From contig CALDOH010000127.1 in NCBI GenBank assembly GCA_937912185.1, forward strand, positions 1 through 6,552: a DNA stretch of 6,552 nucleotides, in the 5' to 3' direction. Of the stretch, positions 1-5,998 are shown piece by piece. Within the stretch, counting starts at the first letter, position 1; each line of letters opens with the position of its first letter. The notes beneath the pieces were generated by a model. That model saw only the letters and a program-made list of their open reading frames with translations. It searched no databases and was not told where the DNA came from. This DNA comes from an uncultured bacterium (GTDB taxonomy: Bacteria; Patescibacteriota; Patescibacteriia; UBA1558; GWA2-36-10). A program made the position numbers and the translations under genes.

Positions 1-1114
1 CCCCAGTGTTTGGCCCTGTGATAGAAAAGTTGTCTCCAATTTTTATACCATAGGCTTGTAATTCTATTTCAGCTATTTTGGCCTTACTAAAATAGTGGGT
101 GACCACTCCGGCAAATAATTTTTTTTCAGTTGCTTGAGAATTTCCAGAAGCTGACCACTCATGGAGAGGTTTGCCCAAATAATAACCATCACTCATCCCA
201 CGGTTGTAAACAGTTTTTAATTCTTTTTCCCAGGCCCGCACCTTTTTTAAAGTATAGGTATTGTTATTTATACTATCAATTGCTTGGTGGTAAGCCCTAA
301 TAACTCTAGCTACGTATTCAGGTGAACGACCACGACCCTCGATTTTTAAACTAGAAATACCCGCGTCTAAAAAGTCTTTAAGAAAACCAATAGTACAGAT
401 ATCCTTGGGGCTCATAACAAACTCGTTATCAAGAACCATTTCTTTATTTGTTTCTAGGTCGGTTACCTTGTAGCGACGACGACACATTTGTCGGCAAGCA
501 CCACGATTAGCTGAAGAATTTTCATTATAAAGACTCATGGAGCAGCGTCCAGATATACCAATGCACAGAGCCCCGTGGGCAAAGGCCTCCACTTTAATTA
601 GTTTTCCATTAGGACCCTTAATCTTTTCTTTTTTAATATTTTGGCTAATTTTTTTTATCATTGGTATGGTGAGCTCTCTAGCCAAAACAACCTGATCGGT
701 AAACTGAGAAAAGAATTTTATAGCGTCAGTATTAGAAACAGACACCTGGGTAGAAATATGTATGGGCATGTTTATTTTTTTAGCATATAGAATAGCCGCC
801 ATATCAGAAACAATAACCGCAGAGACTTTATTTTTTTTGGCTGCAGCAATGGTTTTTTTCATTAGAACTAAATCATTATCATATAAAACAGTATTAACCG
901 TTAAATAAGATTTTATTTTATGTTTTTGACAAATCTCAGATATTTTTTTGAGATCATCAAAATCAAAATTAGCCGCTGAGGCTGAGCGCATATTGATGTG
1001 ACCGACACCAAAATAAACAGCATCAGCGCCGTTGTCTATAGCGGCCATTAGGGATTCGTATGATCCAGCTGGAGCCAAAAGCTCTGGGTTATATTTTTTT
1101 TGTTTCATATTCAT
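1..1114 (-). CDS. Peptidase U32 family protein, C-terminus cut by window edge
   Basis: I translated this by hand on the reverse strand: 371 codons without a stop, continuing past base 1. The opening LLAPAGSYE (residues 12-20) followed by GADAVYFGV is the typical start of U32 proteins. The family signature is present: EAFAHGALC (176-184), SGRCSMS (188-194), NRGACRQMC (203-211), then SPKDIC (235-240) and SLKIEGRGRSPEYV (255-268). Cysteines 184, 191, 207, 211 and 240 resemble the set that binds an iron-sulfur cluster in UbiU/UbiV and is important in the RNA-modifying members RlhA and TrhP. The family was named for a collagenase, but its better-characterised bacterial members act in RNA hydroxylation or ubiquinone hydroxylation, so a tRNA/rRNA modification role is more likely than proteolysis; the exact substrate cannot be read. 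The start could be 1114 or the in-frame ATG at 1108; neither has a Shine-Dalgarno. Probably only a few dozen C-terminal residues are missing. Confidence 0.9.
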   Translation of the reverse strand, partial: MNMKQKKYNPELLAPAGSYESLMAAIDNGADAVYFGVGHINMRSASAANFDFDDLKKISEICQKHKIKSYLTVNTVLYDNDLVLMKKTIAAAKKNKVSAVIVSDMAAILYAKKINMPIHISTQVSVSNTDAIKFFSQFTDQVVLARELTIPMIKKISQNIKKEKIKGPNGKLIKVEAFAHGALCIGISGRCSMSLYNENSSANRGACRQMCRRRYKVTDLETNKEMVLDNEFVMSPKDICTIGFLKDFLDAGISSLKIEGRGRSPEYVARVIRAYHQAIDSINNNTYTLKKVRAWEKELKTVYNRGMSDGYYLGKPLHEWSASGNSQATEKKLFAGVVTHYFSKAKIAEIELQAYGIKIGDNFSITGPNTG

Positions 1115-1127
1115 AATTGTTTATTAA

Positions 1128-1156
1128 ACTATATATGATATTTTTTTTCTAGACAA
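1128..1156 (-). promoter_or_regulatory. Candidate promoter of the U32 gene
   Basis: Reading the reverse strand, a -35 TTGTCT (1156-1151) is followed by a 17-base spacer and a -10 TATAGT (1133-1128, five of six consensus matches). Transcription would start near 1121, only about seven bases before the ATG at 1114, giving an almost leaderless message. The site lies just after the terminator of the upstream gene, so the U32 gene needs its own promoter. The same TTGTCT -35 and 17-base spacing recur in the ruvA promoter. Confidence 0.5.
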
Positions 1157-1163
1157 ATTGTAT

Positions 1164-1190
1164 AAAAAAAGGTGTCTGAGACAGACACCT
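1164..1190 (-). terminator. Strong intrinsic terminator of the membrane-protein gene
   Basis: A perfect 9-bp inverted repeat, AGGTGTCTG (1170-1178) and CAGACACCT (1182-1190), encloses a 3-base loop. On the reverse strand it is followed directly by seven Ts (1170-1164). There is no T run on the plus-strand side, so it acts in one direction and ends transcription of the minus-strand gene at 1216-1665, insulating the U32 gene beyond it. Confidence 0.85.
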
Positions 1191-1205
1191 ATGATGGCTG
1201 CAGAT

Positions 1206-1275
1206 GAGCCGACGATCAGGACGGAGGTCCAAAGTAGCGGTGGCGGATGAAGTAGGTGACAGAGCCGACGATCAG
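1206..1275. repeat. 14-bp direct repeat spanning the 3' end of the membrane-protein gene
   Basis: The 14-mer GAGCCGACGATCAG occurs at 1206-1219 and again at 1262-1275, offset by 56 bases. One copy lies inside the minus-strand reading frame (coding for LIVGS near residues 131-135) and the other covers its stop codon, read in a different frame. It may be a small duplication in the 3' end of the gene, or coincidence. Confidence 0.55.
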
Positions 1276-1665
1276 CGTGAGGCCGCAGGCCCATGAGAGA
1301 CAGTATAGGATGAAGCGTAGGGAAATACCCAGGTTGATGATCTGCCGGAGCAGTGTAGCGGGCTCTAGTGAGTAGAGCAGCCACCAGGCTAGCAACAGCA
1401 GGATGCCGGCGATCAAGACGATCGTCACGCGGGCCATGAGGTTGACCCCTCGGGTGATGGCTAGCCAGCTGACCAGCAGGGCAATCAGGGTAAAGGTGAT
1501 TTGGTCCACGAGAACCTGGGGGATGTTGAAACTGATGTTTTCACCGTCGAGGCTCGCCCGAATACTACTATAGTCGTGACTGCCGACCAGCAGATGGATG
1601 GCCGAAACCAGGACGAATACTGCGACGGTTATTACAACAACCGCCTCTTTCTGACGCTTAGTCAT
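1216..1665 (-). CDS. Small four-helix integral membrane protein, unrecognised family
   Basis: I do not recognise this protein. The 149-residue product starts MTKRQKEAVVV. I chose this start over the ATG 39 bases upstream because a perfect GGAGGT lies five bases before it. Four hydrophobic stretches are visible: residues 8-28, about 53-71, 78-100 and 116-140. A polar loop of about 25 residues (29-52, with charged residues D31, R36, D40, E42) separates the first two. Basic residues at the N-terminus (K3, R4, K6) and C-terminus (R141, H142, R143) suggest both ends lie in the cytoplasm. No catalytic motif is apparent. Base composition is far from the neighbours: 35 of 60 bases are G or C in 1201-1260, against 17 of 60 in 2401-2460, and codons ending in C or G dominate (CTG, ATC, GCC, GTC). 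With its own SD, terminator and possible promoter, it looks like a self-contained acquired gene. Its stop is TGA. Confidence 0.75.
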   Translation of the reverse strand: MTKRQKEAVVVITVAVFVLVSAIHLLVGSHDYSSIRASLDGENISFNIPQVLVDQITFTLIALLVSWLAITRGVNLMARVTIVLIAGILLLLAWWLLYSLEPATLLRQIINLGISLRFILYCLSWACGLTLIVGSVTYFIRHRYFGPPS

Positions 1666-1670
1666 GTTAC

Positions 1671-1676
1671 ACCTCC
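1671..1676 (-). promoter_or_regulatory. Perfect Shine-Dalgarno that fixes the membrane-protein start
   Basis: The reverse strand reads GGAGGT, then five bases (GTAAC), then ATG at 1665. It is the only convincing Shine-Dalgarno before any gene in this window, and it decides the start in favour of the inner methionine. Confidence 0.8.
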
Positions 1677-1707
1677 GCGTAGGTTGAGGAACAAGAGCGG
1701 ACACTCC

Positions 1708-1736
1708 AAACTACTACAAATCGTGAGTTTTGTCAA
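1708..1736 (-). promoter_or_regulatory. Possible promoter of the membrane-protein gene
   Basis: On the reverse strand a perfect -35 TTGACA (1736-1731) is followed after 17 bases by TAGTTT (1713-1708), which matches the -10 consensus at only three positions. Transcription would begin near 1701, leaving a leader of about 36 bases that contains the GGAGGT. The -35 box directly abuts the -35 box of the divergent ruvA promoter. Confidence 0.4.
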
Positions 1737-1765
1737 TTGTCTTTGTTGTTAAAAGCTGGTAGAAT
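1737..1765 (+). promoter_or_regulatory. Promoter of the ruvA operon, extended -10
   Basis: A -35 TTGTCT (1737-1742), a 17-base spacer and a -10 TAGAAT (1760-1765, five of six matches) preceded by TGG, which makes an extended -10. The predicted start of transcription is around 1772, about three bases before the ruvA ATG. The ruvA message would therefore be leaderless or nearly so, in keeping with the absence of any Shine-Dalgarno before ruvA. Confidence 0.6.
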
Positions 1766-1774
1766 TATCTTACT

Positions 1775-2347
1775 ATGATAGCCTATCTAAAAGGAAAGAT
1801 ACTCCAAAAAACACCTCGTTCAGCCATACTTCTAGTGGCTGACGTTGGTTATGAGGTGTTTTTGACCAACAAAGAACTAGAGCAGACTAGTATTAATCAA
1901 GAGCGAGAATATTTTATCTTTTCTTATATAAAAGAAGAAGCTTTTGACCTATACGGATTTAAAGATATGGAAGAGCTTGATTTTTTCAAAAAGCTAATCT
2001 CTGTGTCTGGCGTTGGCCCTAAGAGCGCCCTTAATGTTTTGGCTTTAGCTGAGCCAGATGAGCTCAAGCGGGCCATTACTAGTGGTGATGCGGCTATGCT
2101 ACAACAAGTGTCGGGCATAGGCAAAAAAACAGCCGAAAGATTGGTGGTTGAACTTAAAGAAAAATTCATTTCTGACTTGTCAGAATATACAATGGTTAGT
2201 AGTGTTGATCAGCAGGTTAGTGATGCTTTGGTGTCTTTGGGGTATAAGGAGATTGAGGCTAGGGAGGTACTAAAGCTTATGCCGACCAGCGAAGAGGGTT
2301 TGGCTGAGCGGATAAAAGAAGCTTTGAGATATATAAATAAAAAATAA
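1775..2347 (+). CDS. ruvA: Holliday junction branch migration protein RuvA
   Basis: RuvA binds four-way DNA junctions as a tetramer and loads the RuvB helicase for branch migration in recombinational repair. The 190-residue product is a little shorter than the E. coli protein (203). It opens MIAYLKGKI and VGYEVFLT, typical of the N-terminal OB-fold domain (about 1-63). Acidic residues E54-E55 before LYGF match the acidic pin that separates strands at the junction centre. Two helix-hairpin-helix motifs follow: SGVGPKSA (78-85) and SGIGKKTAERL (113-123). The C-terminal domain (about 146-188, DALVSLGYKEIEAREVL) is the flexible RuvB-binding module. The start is fixed by homology although no Shine-Dalgarno precedes it. 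It heads the five-gene run and its stop codon overlaps the next start by one base. ruvB and ruvC are not in the window. Confidence 0.97.
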   Translation: MIAYLKGKILQKTPRSAILLVADVGYEVFLTNKELEQTSINQEREYFIFSYIKEEAFDLYGFKDMEELDFFKKLISVSGVGPKSALNVLALAEPDELKRAITSGDAAMLQQVSGIGKKTAERLVVELKEKFISDLSEYTMVSSVDQQVSDALVSLGYKEIEAREVLKLMPTSEEGLAERIKEALRYINKK

Positions 2348-3348
2348 TGGAACTAAGGCCAAGTAAGGAAAATTTTGATAGTTTTGTAGGTGCTAGATTT
2401 ATTTCTAGTAATTTTTTGCAGTCTAGTATTTGGCAGGATTTTTTGAAAGCACAAAAAAAGAATTTTTGGCAATTAGCGGTAATTGATAATAACGAAGTAA
2501 TAGCTACTTGTCTTTTATACGAAAACAAACTCCCTTTTGGTAGATCTTATTTGTTTGCGCCCAAGGGACCAATTATATCTGATAAGATAAGTGACGTTCA
2601 AAAAAAAGAAGCCCTAGAATTGATTTTATCTAAAGCAAGAGATGTAACCATAGAAACAAAAAAACATCAAGAAATATTTTTTAAACTAGAGCCAGAAAGT
2701 AAAAGGGGTTTGGTCACCAAACTTAAAAAGAGTTCAGATATACACCCCAGAGATACACTGGTCTTGGACATTTGTGCCGACGAAAAAGAACTACTAGGAC
2801 AAATGCACCAAAAGACTCGTTATAATATTGCCCTAGCGCGACGTCGAGGAGTGGAGATAGAGTTTAGCAACAAAGAAGATGACATCGAGTACTTCTTTGG
2901 CTTAAAAGATAAGACAGCGCAGAGAAACGAAATCACCCTACACAATAATAATTATTATAGACTACTGTGGCAGACTTTGATAAAGAGAGATGCTGGTCAA
3001 CTGGTCTTAGCAAAAGTGAAGGATAGGGTGGTGGCGGCCAACATAATGGTTTATTTTGGCGAGACGGTTACCTATCTACACGGTGCTTCAGATTATGATA
3101 TGAGGAAATATATGGCACCACACCTACTTCAGTGGGAGACAATCAAACAAGCCAAGGAACGCGGCTATAAACTGTACGACCTTTGGGGTATAGCACCAGA
3201 GGATGGATCAAAAGAAAAATGGGCCGGTATTACTCGTTTTAAAAAGGGTTTTGGGGGTAAGACAATAGAGTCTCCTGGTACCTATGAAATAATTTATGAC
3301 AAGAATTGGTATAATATTTATAAAATAGCTAAAAAAATTATTCGATGA
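2347..3348 (+). CDS. FemA/FemB-type peptidoglycan bridge aminoacyltransferase
   Basis: A 333-residue member of the FemABX family, which transfers amino acids from aminoacyl-tRNA to the stem peptide of peptidoglycan precursors (lipid II) at the cytoplasmic face of the membrane. Visible marks are SSIWQDFL (26-33) and YLFAPKGPII (68-77) in the first GNAT-like half. In the second half are PRDTLVLDI (134-142), MHQKTRYNIALARRRGVEI (153-171), YLHGAS (243-248), APHLLQWE (about 258-265), YDLWGI (277-282) and RFKKGFGG (297-304), all strongly conserved in bacterial FemAB proteins. The long coiled-coil arm of staphylococcal FemA is not apparent. The amino acid transferred cannot be told from the sequence. 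The ATG shares a base with the ruvA TAA (TAATG), so translation is probably coupled. The reading frame ends TGA immediately followed by an in-frame TAA. A distant relative with another aminoacyl acceptor is the main alternative. Confidence 0.88.
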   Translation: MELRPSKENFDSFVGARFISSNFLQSSIWQDFLKAQKKNFWQLAVIDNNEVIATCLLYENKLPFGRSYLFAPKGPIISDKISDVQKKEALELILSKARDVTIETKKHQEIFFKLEPESKRGLVTKLKKSSDIHPRDTLVLDICADEKELLGQMHQKTRYNIALARRRGVEIEFSNKEDDIEYFFGLKDKTAQRNEITLHNNNYYRLLWQTLIKRDAGQLVLAKVKDRVVAANIMVYFGETVTYLHGASDYDMRKYMAPHLLQWETIKQAKERGYKLYDLWGIAPEDGSKEKWAGITRFKKGFGGKTIESPGTYEIIYDKNWYNIYKIAKKIIR

Positions 3349-4079
3349 TAAAAAAAGTATTAATATCTGCAGCGGGTCGAGGTACTCGCATGCTTGATCT
3401 AGCCAAAGACAAGCCAAAACATTTAATAGAAACCAATGGCAAACCATTCTTGTATTACTTACTAGCCAACTTAAAGGAAGCCGGCTTTAAAGAAATTATT
3501 TTAGTGGTTGGTTATAAAAAAGAATTCATGGAAGAATTCCTGGCCAAGTTTAATAGTGAATTTAATATAACCCTAGTTAATCAATTTGATATTTTGGGTG
3601 AAGACAGATATGGTACAGCCTGCCCCCTAGAGTGTGTGGCCGACATGCTCAAAGGAGAAAGTTTTTTGGCGGTTTATGGCGACAACCTTTATTCAGTTGA
3701 AGATCTCAAACGGCTTAATATAGACGACGAATATTCTTATGTAGCTGGTTTGCCACACAAAAACCCTGAAAACTATGGTGTTCTACAGACAGATGAAAAT
3801 GGTTTCTTAAAAGAAATAATAGAAAAACCAAAAGAACACGTAGGTAATCTTATAAACACCGGACTATACAAGTTTACACCAGAAATTTTTGATTATTTAG
3901 ACAAAATAGAGTTGTCACCCAAGGGAGAATATTATCTAACCGACGTGATAAATCTATTAGCTAAACAGGACAAGGTCAAGGCCATGGACCTGAAAGGCAT
4001 TTGGCTTGACTTTGGTAAGCCTGACGATATAAAAAAAGTAGAAGAGTATTTAAACAACAATGCTAAAGAAACTAATTAG
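3345..4079 (+). CDS. Sugar-1-phosphate nucleotidyltransferase
   Basis: A 244-residue enzyme of the NTP_transferase family (RmlA/GalU/GlmU/MurU type), which joins an NTP to a sugar 1-phosphate to make a nucleotide sugar and pyrophosphate. The nucleotide-binding signature is SAAGRGTRM (8-16), followed by KPKHLIETNGKPFLYYLL (23-40). A GTA triplet (90-92) sits where the family contacts the base. YGDN (111-114) supplies a metal-binding aspartate D113, EKP (160-162) the catalytic-region lysine K161, then NTGLYKF (171-177) and WLDFGKPDD (220-228) with the second metal aspartate D222. The protein is near the short end of the family and has no fused acyltransferase domain, unlike GlmU. The sugar and nucleotide cannot be assigned; the wall-synthesis neighbours make an amino sugar possible. 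It overlaps the femAB-like gene by four bases (ATGA) and has no Shine-Dalgarno. Confidence 0.88.
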   Translation: MIKKVLISAAGRGTRMLDLAKDKPKHLIETNGKPFLYYLLANLKEAGFKEIILVVGYKKEFMEEFLAKFNSEFNITLVNQFDILGEDRYGTACPLECVADMLKGESFLAVYGDNLYSVEDLKRLNIDDEYSYVAGLPHKNPENYGVLQTDENGFLKEIIEKPKEHVGNLINTGLYKFTPEIFDYLDKIELSPKGEYYLTDVINLLAKQDKVKAMDLKGIWLDFGKPDDIKKVEEYLNNNAKETN

Positions 4080-5343
4080 AAAAATAATCCCCAAATCAAT
4101 GTTGTCGCTTTACCATTTAATGTTGGCTGAGTTGGCGGCTTTTTATTATAAAAATCCTAGTGAGAAGTTAATTGTAATTGGTGTAACCGGAACCAACGGC
4201 AAGACCACCACGGTAAATTTTATTTCTCAATACTTAGAATGTCAGGGAGAAAAAACTGGTATTGCTTCCACAGTAAATTTTAAGGTGGCCGATAAAGAGT
4301 GGCTCAACGATAAAAAGATGACGATGTTGGGACGTTTCCAAACACAAAGGCTTTTGCGTGATATGGTTAAGGCTGGTTGTAAATATGCAATTATAGAAAC
4401 ATCATCTCAGGGTATAGAACAATTTAGGCACATCAGTATTAATTATGATTTGGTGGTTTTTACCAATCTTAGTCCAGAGCACATTGAAGCTCACGGTGGT
4501 TTTGTAAACTATCGCGATGCCAAGGAAAGATTATTTACTCACTTAACCAAAATGAAGAAGAAAAATCTTTTTGGTAAGTTAGTAGATAAAATTATTGTCA
4601 GCAATATCGATGATGAGGAAAACGAAAGATTAAAAAAATTTAAAGCAGATAAATTTGCAACTTACGGTGCAGATAAAATAGCTAATTATCAAGCCAAAAA
4701 TATAAGCTTAGATGAGGGTCTTTATTTTGAGATTAAAAATCAAAAAATAAAAACAAATTTTTTAGGCAAATTTAATGTTTATAATATTTTGGCTAGTTTA
4801 GCGGCGGTTAATCAACTAGGATTTGGTTTACAAGAACTTGCTTCTTGCCAACTCAAAGGAGTGTCTGGTAGGCAAGAGTGGATAGAGCAAGGGCAGGATT
4901 TTAAGGTTATGGTAGATTATGCTCCAGAACCGACCAGTCTAAACCTACTATATAAAGCGCTAGATAATTTCTCTAAAAATAGATTAATTCATGTACTAGG
5001 CTCTTGTGGTGGTGGTAGAGATAAAGCCAGACAACCCATATTGGGGCAGATGGCTGGCAAGGTGGCCGATATCGTGATTGTGAGCAATGAAGATCCTTAT
5101 GATGACGACCCAATAGAGATAATGTCTAATGTAGCCAAGGGCGCTAAGGATGCTGGTAAGATAGAGGGTAAAAATTTATTCAAGATAGAAAATAGAAAAG
5201 AGGCAATTAAAAAAGCCTTAGAACTAGCTCAAAAAGATGATCTAGTACTTATCACTGGCAAGGGAGCAGAACAGTACATTTGTGGACCCAATGGTAAGAA
5301 GATACCTCATGACGACAGGAAAGTTGTTGAAGATTTTTTATAA
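4060..5343 (+). CDS. murE: MurE-like Mur ligase lacking the N-terminal UDP-binding domain
   Basis: A 427-residue ATP-dependent ligase of the MurE type, which adds the third amino acid to the muramyl peptide of peptidoglycan. ATP-binding GVTGTNGKTTT is at 41-51, ETSSQGIEQFRH at 113-124, TNLSPEHIEAHGG at 135-147, and YRDAKERLF (151-159) carries the lysine that is carbamylated in the family. KFNVYNILAS (237-246), SGRQEW (269-274), VDYAPEP (285-291), SCGGGRDKARQP (315-326), ITGKGAEQY (398-406) and PHDDRKVV (416-423) complete the middle and C-terminal domains. Canonical MurE is about 490 residues and starts with a domain of roughly 90 residues that grips UDP. Here only about 35 residues precede the middle domain, basic at first (MLKKLIRKIIPK) and then hydrophobic (about 13-30). 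The usual VDYAHTP reads VDYAPEP, and the DNPR motif of diaminopimelate-adding enzymes reads EDPY. The amino acid added is therefore unknown. The start overlaps the previous gene by 20 bases; M14 is an alternative. Confidence 0.82.
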   Translation: MLKKLIRKIIPKSMLSLYHLMLAELAAFYYKNPSEKLIVIGVTGTNGKTTTVNFISQYLECQGEKTGIASTVNFKVADKEWLNDKKMTMLGRFQTQRLLRDMVKAGCKYAIIETSSQGIEQFRHISINYDLVVFTNLSPEHIEAHGGFVNYRDAKERLFTHLTKMKKKNLFGKLVDKIIVSNIDDEENERLKKFKADKFATYGADKIANYQAKNISLDEGLYFEIKNQKIKTNFLGKFNVYNILASLAAVNQLGFGLQELASCQLKGVSGRQEWIEQGQDFKVMVDYAPEPTSLNLLYKALDNFSKNRLIHVLGSCGGGRDKARQPILGQMAGKVADIVIVSNEDPYDDDPIEIMSNVAKGAKDAGKIEGKNLFKIENRKEAIKKALELAQKDDLVLITGKGAEQYICGPNGKKIPHDDRKVVEDFL

Positions 5344-5358
5344 TAAAATAAAACAACA

Positions 5359-5988
5359 ATGATTAATCTAGAGAAACAAGACGGCTTTACTCTTTTGGAG
5401 CTTTTGGTGACTATAGCCATTATTGGTATTTTAGCAACCATGACAGTGGTTAAATTGACTAGTGGTGTAGACAAGGCTAGAGCAGCTAAAATAGCCCAAG
5501 AAATTGACGGCGTCCAAGCTGCTTTACGTATTTGGATGAATGAACACGACCATTGGTTAACAGAGTGTGAAATACAAGATCTTTTTGATGATCCAACTAA
5601 TGGTGTTAATGCCCTGTTTTGTGAGGGTGGGCAGTATCCAGCTGGCTCTGGCTCCTGCAGTCTGTCTCGAGGTTGTAGTAATGACGCTGAACCAACTGTC
5701 ACCTGGTTTATGGAAAACACCGACTTTTCTCGTTATATTCACAATGACTTTAATCTTGTATATGAATATGATAATGATGGTGATGAGCAAGCAGTAGATG
5801 CCAACGGCTGCGTACAGTCTGTAGCCCCCTATAAAAGCGCTAGTTTATACATACAGGGGGTGGAATATCTAGAGATAGTTGATGGCTTGATAGATAGGGG
5901 CTCGGGCAGCCTTTGTGGTAGGTTTATGTGGGATAGTATGCCGAATAGAGGTATTTATAAATTGGGTTATACTATTTATGATTTTTAG
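5359..5988 (+). CDS. Type IV pilin or pseudopilin-like protein
   Basis: A 209-residue protein with a class III prepilin signal. A short leader MINLEKQDG is cut by a PilD-type peptidase after G9, exposing F10 and leaving the conserved glutamate at mature position 5 (E14) in FTLLELLVTIAIIGILATMT. This hydrophobic helix anchors the subunit in the membrane and packs the pilus core. The soluble part has six cysteines (70, 88, 100, 106, 151, 186), enough for three disulfides, and an acidic loop EYDNDGDEQ (136-144) resembling calcium-binding loops of other pseudopilins. The head is not recognisable beyond that, so a major pilin, minor pilin and secretion pseudopilin all remain possible. It begins 15 bases after the Mur ligase stop and is probably co-transcribed with the operon. 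There is no Shine-Dalgarno; the start is set by the length expected of the leader peptide. No other pilus genes are in view. Confidence 0.88.
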   Translation: MINLEKQDGFTLLELLVTIAIIGILATMTVVKLTSGVDKARAAKIAQEIDGVQAALRIWMNEHDHWLTECEIQDLFDDPTNGVNALFCEGGQYPAGSGSCSLSRGCSNDAEPTVTWFMENTDFSRYIHNDFNLVYEYDNDGDEQAVDANGCVQSVAPYKSASLYIQGVEYLEIVDGLIDRGSGSLCGRFMWDSMPNRGIYKLGYTIYDF

Positions 5989-5998
5989 GTAATAAAAT

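Noticed and set aside
1124..1384. 86-residue minus-strand reading frame
   Set aside because: It overlaps the membrane-protein gene in another frame, runs through the terminator hairpin and lacks a Shine-Dalgarno; it is a shadow of the GC-rich gene.
1666..1704. Earlier start at 1704 for the membrane protein, adding 13 residues
   Set aside because: That ATG has no Shine-Dalgarno and would contain the GGAGGT within the coding region; the inner ATG has ideal spacing.
1501..1752. 83-residue plus-strand reading frame
   Set aside because: It is antisense to the membrane gene, has a low-complexity unrelated composition and spans both divergent promoters.
3343..3351. Possible recoding of TGA as glycine, as in Gracilibacteria and Absconditabacteria
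   Set aside because: The femAB-like gene ends TGA then TAA, so readthrough would add only one residue, and all genes are full length with normal GGN glycine codons and no internal TGA. The standard code fits.
5307..5797. Several 76-137-residue reading frames on both strands over the pilin gene
   Set aside because: The pilin frame has a clear prepilin signal and the others show no domain features; they are shadows.
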